Below are positions 6,503 to 13,321 of a DNA stretch of 36,684 nt, piece by piece. The position numbers and the translations under genes are program-made. The stretch spans positions 1 through 36,684 of the IMG/VR virus record IMGVR_UViG_3300025687_000141. One strand, 5' to 3'. This stretch comes from a virus. Position 1 is the first letter of the stretch, and every line of letters begins with the position of its first letter. The notes under the pieces were generated by a model. The model saw only the letters and a list, made by a program, of their open reading frames with translations, was not told the origin of the DNA and did no database searches.

Positions 6503-6714
6503 CTCGGTACCCTCTTCAAATTACCACGTTCATCACATTCTAAAAAGATCCCGTTGTCGTTCAGATGGTGACAAGGAACCCCTATGGTGACCACGATCTC
6601 CTCCCCCGCGTCGTTAGTTATACGCACCATGCGATAGAGAGATGGGGTGGCGTTGTACACCTTCCCAGGGGTGATCGTTGACTCACTTATACAATCGGTT
6701 TTTATATACCTCAC
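6499..6714 (-). CDS. Early-operon protein, about 71 aa
   Basis: Two starts are possible: ATG at 6774 (91 aa) or GTG at 6714. The GTG is preferred because it forms a GTGA overlap with the stop of the 35-aa membrane peptide and has GGGAG 8 nt before it. Sequence PGKVYNATPSLYRMVRITNDAGEE with GIFLECDERG resembles small phage beta-barrel proteins of unknown role. Its stop overlaps the next start. Confidence 0.62.
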   Translation of the reverse strand: MRYIKTDCISESTITPGKVYNATPSLYRMVRITNDAGEEIVVTIGVPCHHLNDNGIFLECDERGNLKRVPR

Positions 6715-6818
6715 TTCAGTATCTCCCAGACAGCCCACCAACTGAGTAGACTGATCGTAATAGCGGCTGACCATACGATCAGCATCTCCCGGCCTGTCGG
6801 CTTGTCGTTGCGCGGCAT
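6711..6818 (-). CDS. Single-pass membrane micropeptide, 35 aa
   Basis: ATG at 6818 has an excellent AAGGAG ribosome site (AAGGAGAATAAG-ATG). After a polar N-terminus (MPRNDKPTGREM) comes a hydrophobic helix (LIVWSAAITISLLSWWAVW) and a short tail. The stop couples to the next gene. It reads as an inner-membrane peptide; a role in membrane potential, exclusion or lysis timing cannot be told apart. Confidence 0.62.
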   Translation of the reverse strand: MPRNDKPTGREMLIVWSAAITISLLSWWAVWEILK

Positions 6819-6883
6819 CTTATTCTCCTTCAGTAATCAAGAATGTTGACAAGATTAGGCGCTAGTGGATTGTCGCCCATAAG

Positions 6884-7105
6884 CTACCACTCCTTTAGAA
6901 TCTGTAACACCTCGGTACGGTTTTCTTCTAGCCATTTAATTAAGTCTTCAAAATGAACATATGAGTAGGCTGTGTTACCGTAAAGTTTGTTGTTGTCGTA
7001 CCAGCCATCGAGGTCCAGTTTGGCTTGGTGCGCATTCGCGGCCTTTTTTTCTTGGAAGATTTCACCGTCGGAAGTCTTAAAGGCGTTGATTTTTTCGATG
7101 GTCAT
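6884..7105 (-). CDS. Early-operon protein, 73 aa
   Basis: Start overlaps the stop of ninX (ATGA-type). Begins with a short beta part (AFKTSDGEIFQEKKAANAHQ) and ends with an amphipathic helix (FEDLIKWLEENRTEVLQIL). The F-x-TSDG-x-x-F-x-x-KKxA-x-x-HQ arrangement occurs in small uncharacterised proteins of several phages. Function unknown. Confidence 0.74.
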   Translation of the reverse strand: MTIEKINAFKTSDGEIFQEKKAANAHQAKLDLDGWYDNNKLYGNTAYSYVHFEDLIKWLEENRTEVLQILKEW

Positions 7106-7500
7106 TTAATTAGTTCCTCTGGTACATCCACTTCATCACCTAGTTTACGGGTCACGTAACAGCGCATAGCAGCGATCAGGGGTGTGGGGCCATATTTTAA
7201 GTAACCGCCTGCAGTTGTTCGCGCCCAACATATTATGTCTCGGTCAAGTAGGTTGCAATACGCAGGATCGCATTGGTATCGATATCCAATACACAGCTTC
7301 TCCCGCTCAATGATTGGGCCTCCTTGTGCCCAATCTGTAGAGTAGTAAGGTAACTCTTCATATTCGCCCCCCTTACTTAACCACCAACCGCGCCATATGC
7401 GACCATGGCTGTGCATGTCATACAACGGCGCTCTGCCCTCACACGTAGCCACTGCCCAGTCGAGCGCCCTACCTGTTAACTCTGAAGTCTTCACTCTCAT
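7102..7500 (-). CDS. ninX: NinX-like protein (DUF2591), 132 aa
   Basis: Opens with MRVKTSELTGRALDWAVATC and carries YSTDWAQGGPIIEREKL and the C-terminal GPTPLIAAMRCYVTRKLGDE block, the recognisable signature of DUF2591/NinX proteins found in the nin-type regions of lambdoid and other phages. Length is normal for the family. Biochemical role is not established. Start ATG at 7500 has GGGG 7 nt upstream. Confidence 0.9.
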   Translation of the reverse strand: MRVKTSELTGRALDWAVATCEGRAPLYDMHSHGRIWRGWWLSKGGEYEELPYYSTDWAQGGPIIEREKLCIGYRYQCDPAYCNLLDRDIICWARTTAGGYLKYGPTPLIAAMRCYVTRKLGDEVDVPEELIK

Positions 7501-7504
7501 ATCA

Positions 7505-7672
7505 TCACCCCGCTTGTCTCAGATAACGTAGTGCTTCCAACTGGCGAGCCAGACGATAAAGCCCTAGGGGTACGCCACGGCGTTCGCAGTAGCGTCGAGC
7601 GGCGAACCGCCCCCATGATTTAACATTCTTTGCGGCTCGAACTGCGTGGTGTGCTTGTGGATGTAGGTTCAT
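7505..7672 (-). CDS. Small basic protein, 55 aa
   Basis: ATG at 7672 follows GAGGA with good spacing; stop is 4 nt before the ninX start. Rich in Arg and His (HHAVRAAKNVKSWG, ARRYCERRGVPLGLYRLARQLEALRYLR), giving two probable helices with a strongly positive surface, compatible with RNA or DNA binding. Similar short Arg-rich proteins are seen near ninX in other phages. Function unknown. Confidence 0.74.
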   Translation of the reverse strand: MNLHPQAHHAVRAAKNVKSWGRFAARRYCERRGVPLGLYRLARQLEALRYLRQAG

Positions 7673-7703
7673 GACTCGTTCCTCGTTTTTGTTAAAGGTT
7701 GTA

Positions 7704-8078
7704 TTACAAGACTACCAACGCGATAAGCAAGAATACGTTGAGAGCTAGGCTCAGTGTGAGGTACAGGAGCGCCTTCTCCAACTTGGCACCCCTGTCGAGT
7801 ATCACCCTCTCAGAAATCCTACAATAAATGTTAAGTTGGCTCATACGGCTGAGGGTACGCTCTGCAGCTTGGCGTCGCATATCCTGTCCGGCGTGGCTCT
7901 TATTCGACATAGTTATCGCCTTAGTATTCGATTTTATGATTGGGGCCTTCATATACTCCGCTATGTAACGAAGTCGCTCCTGTTCGTCCCAGAGGGTTGA
8001 CCCTTGGGCGTGTTCAGGTGCGGTTCCACATTTAAACCACAAACTGGCAAACAACGATTCATCGGTACTGTGTGTCAT
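7704..8078 (-). CDS. Tail-anchored membrane protein, 124 aa
   Basis: Soluble N-terminal 100 residues rich in charged helices, then one C-terminal hydrophobic segment of about 21 residues (LTLSLALNVFLLIALVVL end), so the bulk should face the cytoplasm. ATG at 8078 has GGAGG 9 nt upstream. A copy of GTATTACA (7701-7708) overlaps the stop region. Function unknown. Confidence 0.72.
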   Translation of the reverse strand: MTHSTDESLFASLWFKCGTAPEHAQGSTLWDEQERLRYIAEYMKAPIIKSNTKAITMSNKSHAGQDMRRQAAERTLSRMSQLNIYCRISERVILDRGAKLEKALLYLTLSLALNVFLLIALVVL

Positions 8079-8084
8079 GAGTGC

Positions 8085-8264
8085 TCACCTCCAACCTTTT
8101 GATAGTGCGGAACGATGAATCATTTGACTGATCACAGGCCCATCGGTGAAATAAACGCAGACCATTCCATTTGTTCCTATCACTTCTGCAAGAACATTAA
8201 CACCGTGCCGATCGTGATATTTTTGATGCGTTGACGGTTGATTAATCCATGCTCGGTATAACAT
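8085..8264 (-). CDS. Early-operon protein, 59 aa
   Basis: ATG at 8264 overlaps the stop of the preceding gene (TAATG). Product has a small beta-rich core (GVNVLAEVIGTNGMVCVYFTDG) and a basic end. No family recognised. It ends 6 nt before the tail-anchored membrane gene, whose GGAGG ribosome site lies over its last codons. Confidence 0.68.
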   Translation of the reverse strand: MLYRAWINQPSTHQKYHDRHGVNVLAEVIGTNGMVCVYFTDGPVISQMIHRSALSKGWR

Positions 8265-8515
8265 TAGGACTTCTCCACATATACGCTTGATAGTCTCTTG
8301 ACTGTGCCGATCTCACGTTGACGGATGCCTGCGGCGTGATAGCGTTGGCGCTTGGCTCCCGTTCGAGACGTGTAGCCGGTAGGCTCTTCGCCGTCTATCA
8401 GCAACACATCATCCACGATCAGCATTTTAGGGGATCTGTGATGCGCGGCTGCCGTGATGGTTACAGGACGCCAGCCTGCAGATGTGTATACGCTGGTGTT
8501 GTATTCGATTTTCAT
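8264..8515 (-). CDS. Early-operon protein, 83 aa, probable Hint/beta-fold fragment of unknown role
   Basis: Start ATG at 8515 chosen because AGGAG lies 8 nt upstream; a longer frame overlaps the previous gene. The sequence SVYTSAGWRPVTITAAAHHR then KMLIVDDVLLIDGEEPTGYT alternates strands and turns, reminiscent of small Hedgehog/intein-like or OB-like pieces, but no catalytic Cys is present. The C-terminus is Arg-rich. I do not assign a function. Confidence 0.66.
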   Translation of the reverse strand: MKIEYNTSVYTSAGWRPVTITAAAHHRSPKMLIVDDVLLIDGEEPTGYTSRTGAKRQRYHAAGIRQREIGTVKRLSSVYVEKS

Positions 8516-8519
8516 GATT

Positions 8520-8717
8520 TTAGCTCCTATGGACGTAGCCATTAGCATAAACCGTAAAACCTGACTGGGTGCATACCCTCTGGTAAACATCCGTGGTCTT
8601 CGTTGCTATGACGACATCACCCAGGCCTTCGACGAACGCTGTGAGATCTCCAACGCTGCGGAGGTTCGTTGATACCTCATTAGGTAGGAATCGGTTTTCG
8701 TAGTCTGAAAGTTTCAT
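8520..8717 (-). CDS. First gene of leftward early operon, 65 aa
   Basis: ATG at 8717, GAGG upstream. Probably helix-strand mixture (RSVGDLTAFVEGLGDVVIA, then QRVCTQSGFTVYANGYV). It is closest to the leftward promoter (8750-8778) and so should be among the earliest and most abundant products; the usual position for small host-takeover proteins. Nothing recognisable in the sequence itself. Confidence 0.7.
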   Translation of the reverse strand: MKLSDYENRFLPNEVSTNLRSVGDLTAFVEGLGDVVIATKTTDVYQRVCTQSGFTVYANGYVHRS

Positions 8718-8749
8718 CTCGACGTCCTCGTTTTTGTTAATGTAAGTTT

Positions 8750-8792
8750 AATCTACTCCAATCGTATTACATTGTCAACAAGTTTGTAATAC
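8750..8792 (-). promoter_or_regulatory. Leftward early promoter with palindromic operator
   Basis: Minus strand TTGACA (8773-8778), 17-nt spacer, TAGATT (8750-8755). A perfect inverted repeat GTATTACA (8764-8771) / TGTAATAC (8785-8792) with 13-nt centre flanks the -35 box. This is the clearest operator in the window. Confidence 0.75.
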
Positions 8793-8795
8793 ATT

Positions 8796-9614
8796 TTATT
8801 TGAACTGCCCCCCCACTCTCAGGGCGTAGCGGATCCCTCGGGCCACGTTTCCACCGCCGATCCTCTCAACGTAGTCATACTGCTCCTGGCTCAGGCGTAT
8901 CGACTCCTTGGCCGTTAACCGGTAGTCGGGTTGTTTCTCCACGTCGATCTGCTTCCTGGGATCCAGGGGGGTCTCGATCAGTCGATCGATCACGTAACGC
9001 ACCCCGCGACTGGCTGAGGCCATCGGCTTACCTGTAGGGGTACGGGCTCCAGGGATCTCACCCAGGCGCATCGCGGTGTTCAGCTCCGCGTTAGTGAGGC
9101 TGGCCGTGGTTACTTTCCGAGGCGGTGGTGGTGGCTCTGGGGTGTACACGGTACCCACCTCGGCGTCGATGACGGCCTGGGGGAACAGGCGCACGGCAAT
9201 CCGCAGGCCTCTTGCCACGTTACGATAGCCCAGGCTCATGGCCTGTTTATAGAGTACCTGGGTCAAGGTGACGTTAAAGGGGCTCTTCACCATGGGCTCT
9301 GGGTCGATATCGTCCTGGCGTCTCAGGGCCTCGGCATCAAAGATCACAGGGGGTGGGTAGGTGTCGAGGCCCAGGACGTGGACGGCTCGGCGGAGACCCA
9401 CCTGTAGATCACCCTGGCCGATTTTAGTAGCTTTTGTGATGACGGAACGCGTCAATCGGACAGACACATTCTTAGGTTTTTGCCTCGTGTCTTGGCCTGT
9501 TCTATAGCGCCCCGGAGGCATGGGATCAATAGAACGGGGAGCGATCGGAGGGGGAATTACGGGGTTCATTACTTTATACCATGGGTTATGAGTCATATTA
9601 TATAGTGTATTCAT
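8796..9614 (-). CDS. Protein with four tandem RHH-like units, about 272 aa
   Basis: Four units share a strand, a helix and a helix ending in the consensus N-V-x-R-G-L-R-x-A-V: about residues 50-82 (LQVGLRRAVHVL), 113-144 (RNVARGLRIAVRLF), 168-212 (SASRGVRYVIDRLI, with an insertion) and 237-267 (GNVARGIRYALRV). RHH proteins normally supply one unit and dimerise, so this chain could form two internal pseudo-dimers. Pro-rich linkers separate units. It lies beside the main control region, so a DNA-binding regulator or origin-binding protein is likely. The start is uncertain: no good ribosome site precedes the ATGs at 9614, 9596 or 9569. Confidence 0.74.
   Translation of the reverse strand: MNTLYNMTHNPWYKVMNPVIPPPIAPRSIDPMPPGRYRTGQDTRQKPKNVSVRLTRSVITKATKIGQGDLQVGLRRAVHVLGLDTYPPPVIFDAEALRRQDDIDPEPMVKSPFNVTLTQVLYKQAMSLGYRNVARGLRIAVRLFPQAVIDAEVGTVYTPEPPPPPRKVTTASLTNAELNTAMRLGEIPGARTPTGKPMASASRGVRYVIDRLIETPLDPRKQIDVEKQPDYRLTAKESIRLSQEQYDYVERIGGGNVARGIRYALRVGGQFK
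9597..9602 (-). promoter_or_regulatory. Candidate -10 box of the tandem-RHH gene
   Basis: Perfect TATAAT on the minus strand, but no matching -35 at 16-18 nt. If it is used, translation would begin at the ATG at 9569 rather than 9614. Confidence 0.3.
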
Positions 9615-9638
9615 TTGGTGTAGGGGAGTCAACGTCGT

Positions 9639-9676
9639 GGTTTGACGTCACGGTCATGTCACGGTTTGACGTCACG
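9639..9676. repeat. Two direct repeats GGTTTGACGTCACG
   Basis: Copies at 9639-9652 and 9663-9676, 24 nt apart centre to centre (about two helical turns), each holding the palindrome TGACGTCA. Spacing and location just upstream of a regulator gene suggest a protein-binding pair. Confidence 0.7.
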
Positions 9677-10110
9677 TCGTGTTTTCGTTACATCGTTTCG
9701 CGTTCTGGGTTGGGGATTTAAATTCGTCTCTCGTTTTGAGGGCTTCGGTATGAACTAACGTAACTATTTTAGGGGTAGGTAAGTCATTGATTTTTAAAAA
9801 ATAACGTCGTTTCACGACACGCTTTATTTAGGGGGTGTAACCTAAAGTTGTGTTAAAAATCAATGACTTAGAGCCCGGTTACAGGTGGTGGGAGGGTTTA
9901 CACCTCTGTGGAGACTATATACCTTTAAAAGATATATCCTATTATTCATACTATTAATATTACTATACTACTGTAACTACTGTAGTAGGTTAGTATAATA
10001 GTAAAGGTTTCAAAGACTTAGAGAGGTTGACAGGGGTTGACGGGTTACGTTTAGGTGTAACCGTAGTGAAATGGTGACATATTGCGAAACGAGTATACGG
10101 GTCAAGTTAG
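9677..10110. other. Non-coding divergent control region, candidate replication origin
   Basis: No open reading frame with a ribosome site. Holds an 18-bp inverted repeat (9780-9870), a nested stem TTTAGG/CCTAAA (9828-9846 region), and an AT-rich stretch near 9917-10010 with TACTAC/GTAGTA and other dyads, followed by two TTGAC(A/G) boxes near 10027 and 10037. Divergent transcription leaves from both sides. Such a dyad plus AT-rich unwinding segment is what a PrimPol/VapE-type replicase would use, but origin function is inferred. Confidence 0.5.
9780..9870. repeat. 18-bp perfect inverted repeat
   Basis: TAAGTCATTGATTTTTAA (9780-9797) and its exact reverse complement (9853-9870), 55 nt apart, able to form a cruciform. 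Two smaller hairpins lie in the loop: GTCG/CGAC and TTTAGG/CCTAAA. Confidence 0.9.
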
Positions 10111-10139
10111 TTGAGATGGTGTATTGCGTTTTGTAATAC
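10111..10139 (+). promoter_or_regulatory. Rightward early promoter with operator half-sites
   Basis: TTGAGA (10111-10116), 17-nt spacer, TAATAC (10134-10139). GTATTGCG (10121-10128) and TGTAATAC (10132-10139) form an imperfect inverted repeat over spacer and -10 box. The -10 box is weak (3 of 6), so other boxes upstream (TTGACA near 10027) could also drive this operon. Confidence 0.45.
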
Positions 10140-10192
10140 GGCGGTGTAGACTATAGGCTCGAATGTTTTTAGTTAACGAAGGGGTGAATAAG

Positions 10193-10555
10193 ATGAACGG
10201 GACAGACAGTTTGAGAGAAGACGTGACGACGACCTTGAGTGACCGGGAGCGATTCCTCATGAGACGGCAACATACCTATGACGAGGCCCGTGCGTTCTAT
10301 TCGGGTCCAGATTATAAAGGGGGCGACAGAGAGGGAGCCCTTGCTGACGTAATGACTCGGTTAGATAAGCATTTCGCTCAAGTCGAGACGCTCGACGATG
10401 ATACGTTCGAGGAGATTATGTTGATGGAACAGACGTTCCGTAATGGTACTGCTGCGTCGATCCTGGTGGACTTGTACGCTCGTATCGTCGACCTGGAGCA
10501 GAAAGTGGTTACCTTGTTGCACACAACGCCTGAAAACGGCGATTTTGGGGTCTGA
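10193..10555 (+). CDS. Rightward early protein, 120 aa, unknown
   Basis: ATG at 10193 has AAGGGG 9 nt upstream; the ATG at 10163 has none and was not used. Acidic, helical throughout, with a Leu-rich C-terminal helix (LVDLYARIVDLEQKVVTLL) likely to be a coiled coil. No domain recognised. First gene of a three-gene operon. Confidence 0.75.
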   Translation: MNGTDSLREDVTTTLSDRERFLMRRQHTYDEARAFYSGPDYKGGDREGALADVMTRLDKHFAQVETLDDDTFEEIMLMEQTFRNGTAASILVDLYARIVDLEQKVVTLLHTTPENGDFGV

Positions 10556-10556
10556 G

Positions 10557-10808
10557 ATGTACAAATACCAGGATGAGAAGGTGACGATATTCACTGACCA
10601 GGGTCAGAGGCGGTTCTTAGCTATCCGTGATCATGTGAATAAGCTGTTGGATCAGGCGGGTGCGGTTAGATTACAAGAGGCCATAAGCCCCCTGACGGGG
10701 TGTACTTGGCATTTGATGGCCTGTGTTGACCGAATGGTGGAACTCGGTGAGCTGCGTGAAGTAACCGACTCGACTGTTGCCGGACAACACCGAATCTTTA
10801 CTCGATGA
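10557..10808 (+). CDS. Winged-helix-like protein, 83 aa
   Basis: Start ATG at 10557, 1 nt after the preceding stop. The C-terminal half WHLMACVDRMVELGELREVT followed by VAGQHRIFTR is the usual look of a short winged helix: recognition helix, then a two-stranded wing. Similar short proteins are common in phage early regions. Probably DNA-binding; no target known. Confidence 0.7.
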   Translation: MYKYQDEKVTIFTDQGQRRFLAIRDHVNKLLDQAGAVRLQEAISPLTGCTWHLMACVDRMVELGELREVTDSTVAGQHRIFTR

Positions 10809-10835
10809 TCGACTTAAACAACCGGAGATATACCA

Positions 10836-11018
10836 ATGAACTTAAAGAGTTGTAATGGGTGCGGGGTTGTTCTGGATAAGGACAAGCTACAATTCCCGAC
10901 TGAGCTTTATGACCGCGATATGGGTGTTGATGAGAAACGGGCCATATGGAATGGTGACGCATGGGTGGCAGTAGTGCCCTGCCCGGTGTGCTCCTCACCT
11001 ATTCTTGAAAGCGCTTAA
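10836..11018 (+). CDS. Zinc-ribbon-like protein, 60 aa
   Basis: CNGC near residues 6-9 and CPVC near 49-52 form one zinc site around a compact acidic middle with WNGDAWVAVV. ATG at 10836 has CGGAG 8 nt upstream. Small two-CxxC proteins of this kind occur in many proteobacterial phages without known role. Confidence 0.78.
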   Translation: MNLKSCNGCGVVLDKDKLQFPTELYDRDMGVDEKRAIWNGDAWVAVVPCPVCSSPILESA

Positions 11019-11152
11019 CCGCCGATTGACAGCACCCCGAGTACGAGGGTAGTGTGATGTCACTACTCCGAAGGTAGCCCATCAACTAACCGACCAGACA
11101 GGTGAGCAATATGAAGTGAATCAAAGACCCATAGTGCAAAAATCCAAACCTA
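11019..11152. other. Intergenic gap before early terminator
   Basis: No credible gene. A hairpin GTAGTG-TGATGT-CACTAC is present near 11050-11067; the rest shows nothing recognisable. Confidence 0.4.
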
Positions 11153-11177
11153 AACCCGCATAATTGCGGGTTTTTTA
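11153..11177 (+). terminator. Strong terminator of rightward early operon
   Basis: AACCCGCA (11153-11160), loop TAAT, TGCGGGTT (11165-11172), then a T-rich tail. Isolates the early operon from the late one. Confidence 0.9.
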
Positions 11178-11193
11178 TTGCCTAAAAGTGTTA

Positions 11194-11203
11194 CGTTATA
11201 ACG
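11194..11203. promoter_or_regulatory. Palindrome CGTTATAACG
   Basis: Perfect 10-bp palindrome between terminator and late promoter; its AACG/CGTT arms recur in each 36-bp repeat downstream. Confidence 0.4.
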
Positions 11204-11233
11204 CTCGTATACAGCAAGTGTATAGCAGGATAC

Positions 11234-11262
11234 TTGACCGTGGTAATACTCAGATCTGTAAT
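11234..11262 (+). promoter_or_regulatory. Late promoter
   Basis: TTGACC (11234-11239), 17-nt spacer, TGTAAT (11257-11262), each 5 of 6 to the sigma-70 consensus. GGTAATAC (11242-11249) in the spacer resembles the early operator motif. No other good promoter precedes the head genes. Confidence 0.68.
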
Positions 11263-11273
11263 GGTGCTATTAT

Positions 11274-11359
11274 AACGAAACGTTACATTGTTGACTTTGG
11301 CAACTATTGAACGAAACGTTACATTGTTGACTTTGGCAACTATTGAACGAAACGTTACA
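11274..11359. repeat. 36-bp tandem repeat, 2.4 copies
   Basis: Identical copies at 11274-11309 and 11310-11345, then 14 bp of a third. Each contains the dyads AACG-AAA-CGTT and GTTG-N7-CAAC. It lies between the late promoter and the small terminase start, so it may be a TerS packaging-recognition site or a set of operators. Confidence 0.88.
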
Positions 11360-11381
11360 ATTCTTGCAACCGGAGCGGGTC

Positions 11382-11879
11382 GTGGCTAAGAAAGAGTTAA
11401 GCGTTAAAGATCAGATTGTTATGGATGAGATGCTGCAGGGGTATAGCGTCGCTGAGGCGTCACGTCGTACTGGGTTTCCCCTCATGACGTGCTACCGAGC
11501 GGCATCCAAACCGCAATTCAAAGAAGAATTGAAGCGTCGTCAAGCGATCATCACCGATAAGGCGCAAATCGATGCGGAGTATGTACTGCGGCAGTCCGCG
11601 AAACTTCATCAACGGTGTATGCAGGAGCTCAAACCGAGTATTGAAGATCATCCGTCCCTGGGTCCTGATGGTGAGATCGAAGTAGATGAAGACGGAAACA
11701 AAGTCTATATACGAGAAGTGACATTCTCGTTTGATTCGACTGGCGCGGCTCGGGCTCTCGACCTCCTGGCTAAGAATAAATTGGTGAAGGCGTATGACAA
11801 CACCCAGATCCACGAGGTGAATGTTGATTTCGTTGATGTCCTCGAAGCGGCGCGAAAACGTGTCGAGCGTGAAAAGTGA
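11382..11879 (+). CDS. terS: Terminase small subunit, about 165 aa
   Basis: GTG at 11382 has GGAG 6 nt upstream; a TTG at 11343 would run through the repeat and is less likely. The N-terminal region GYSVAEASRRTGFPLMTCYRA is a helix-turn-helix for recognising the packaging site; the rest is helical and acidic, as needed for the oligomeric ring. Its stop overlaps the GTG of the large subunit. Position directly before TerL supports the call. Confidence 0.8.
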   Translation: MAKKELSVKDQIVMDEMLQGYSVAEASRRTGFPLMTCYRAASKPQFKEELKRRQAIITDKAQIDAEYVLRQSAKLHQRCMQELKPSIEDHPSLGPDGEIEVDEDGNKVYIREVTFSFDSTGAARALDLLAKNKLVKAYDNTQIHEVNVDFVDVLEAARKRVEREK

Positions 11880-13321
11880 AGGGCTCACCCTTAACGAGTA
11901 CCCAGGAATCCGAGCTGCTGCACGATATTTCGGGCTTTTACGCCGATATCTTCGGTTATGTGATGTACGCCTTTCCGTGGGGAGTACCCGGCGGACCGCT
12001 TGAAGATCACGAAGGGCCAGACGAATGGCAGATCTCTCAGCACCTCTACATTGAGGATCAGATACTCACCAACCCCCTGGGTAGGATCATGGATGCCACG
12101 GCGTCAGGTCATGGTATTGGAAAATCGACCGAAGTAGCCTGGATCATATTATGGGCAATGAGTACCCGTCCGCACCTCAATGGTGTAGTCACGGCGAATA
12201 CATTCCCCCAGCTCAACACCAAGACATGGCGAGAGCTGGCGTTGTGGCATAAACGAGCCATCAATTCCCACTGGTTCGAGTGGACGGCCAAGAAGTTCTT
12301 TCATAAAGACCACCCCGAGACCTGGGCCGTGTCACCCATTGCGAATAGTGAGCACAACTCCGAGGCGTTCGCCGGTCAACATGGTGCCCATTCCTTGGTT
12401 ATCTATGACGAGGCATCGGCAATACCCGACGTTATCTGGGAAGTATCGAGTGGTGTGAACGATCCCAGGGCCATGTGGTTCGTGTTCGGTAACCCCACCA
12501 AGAACACCGGGCGGTTCAAGGAGTGTTGGGGTAAGTTCCGTGATCAGTGGCACACCCGGCAAGTAGACTCCCGAAGCTGTAGGATGCCGAATAAAGAGTC
12601 GATTCAAAAGGACGTCGATGCGTGGGGCGAGGACTCGGATTTCGTCCGCGTTCGTGTTAAGGGAGAGTTCCCCAGGGTGGGCGATACCCAGTTTATCAGC
12701 ACGGAAGTGGTCGAAAAGGCGACGCTACGTGAAATCGACGTGACTCATGGTACGCCAAAGCTGTTAGGTGTGGACGTAGCGCGATTTGGATCCGATCAAA
12801 CCGTGATTTGTCGCCGCCAGGGTAGGAAAGTCGAACCTTTGATAAAGTTACGAGGTCTCGACACCATGCAGGTCGCGGCTCGAGTAGCCGAGGAAATCGT
12901 CAAAAACAACATCGATGTTACGTTCGTCGATGGTGTGGGCCTGGGCGCCGGGGTGGTGGACCGGTTGCGCCAGCTGGGATTTCCTTGCGTTGAGGTGCTT
13001 TCTGGTTCAAACCCCGATGTTGAGAATAAAGACACGGCGTTCAATAAACGCGCCGAGATGTGGATGAGAATGCGGGAGTGGCTCGTGGGGGCTGACATCC
13101 CCGAGGATGCAGAGCTACGAGATGATCTGACCGGCATCGAGTATTTCTTCGATACCAAGCAGCGGATCCAAATGGAGCGTAAGGAAGACATGAAGAAGCG
13201 CGGACTGCATTCCCCAGACTGCGCTGATGCCTTGGCGCTTACATTTGCTCAGATCACGCCCATGACGAAAATCGATTATAACCGCGCCGATTTGGTGCCA
13301 GAGTTGGTGGAGGACTACTAA
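11876..13321 (+). CDS. terL: Terminase large subunit, 481 aa
   Basis: ATPase: Walker A-like SGHGIGKST (77-85) and Walker B SLVIYDEAS. Nuclease, RNase H fold: LLGVDVARFGSDQT with the first catalytic Asp, FVDGVGLGAGVVDRL with the second, and HSPDCADALALTFA with the C-terminal one. Together these give a packaging motor that cuts concatemers and pumps DNA through the portal. GTG start overlaps the terS stop. Length is normal for the family. Confidence 0.95.
   Translation: MKGSPLTSTQESELLHDISGFYADIFGYVMYAFPWGVPGGPLEDHEGPDEWQISQHLYIEDQILTNPLGRIMDATASGHGIGKSTEVAWIILWAMSTRPHLNGVVTANTFPQLNTKTWRELALWHKRAINSHWFEWTAKKFFHKDHPETWAVSPIANSEHNSEAFAGQHGAHSLVIYDEASAIPDVIWEVSSGVNDPRAMWFVFGNPTKNTGRFKECWGKFRDQWHTRQVDSRSCRMPNKESIQKDVDAWGEDSDFVRVRVKGEFPRVGDTQFISTEVVEKATLREIDVTHGTPKLLGVDVARFGSDQTVICRRQGRKVEPLIKLRGLDTMQVAARVAEEIVKNNIDVTFVDGVGLGAGVVDRLRQLGFPCVEVLSGSNPDVENKDTAFNKRAEMWMRMREWLVGADIPEDAELRDDLTGIEYFFDTKQRIQMERKEDMKKRGLHSPDCADALALTFAQITPMTKIDYNRADLVPELVEDY

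Noticed and set aside
6499-6774. 91-aa version of the gene, starting at ATG 6774
   Set aside because: Would overlap the membrane micropeptide by 64 nt; the GTG at 6714 gives a coupled start with a better placed ribosome site, though the longer form is not excluded.
9780-9870. Hairpin promoter for an N4-like virion RNA polymerase
   Set aside because: No virion RNA polymerase domain is seen in the giant protein and sigma-70 type boxes explain the nearby promoters.
11274-11359. CRISPR array
   Set aside because: Copies are adjacent with no spacers and no cas genes are present.
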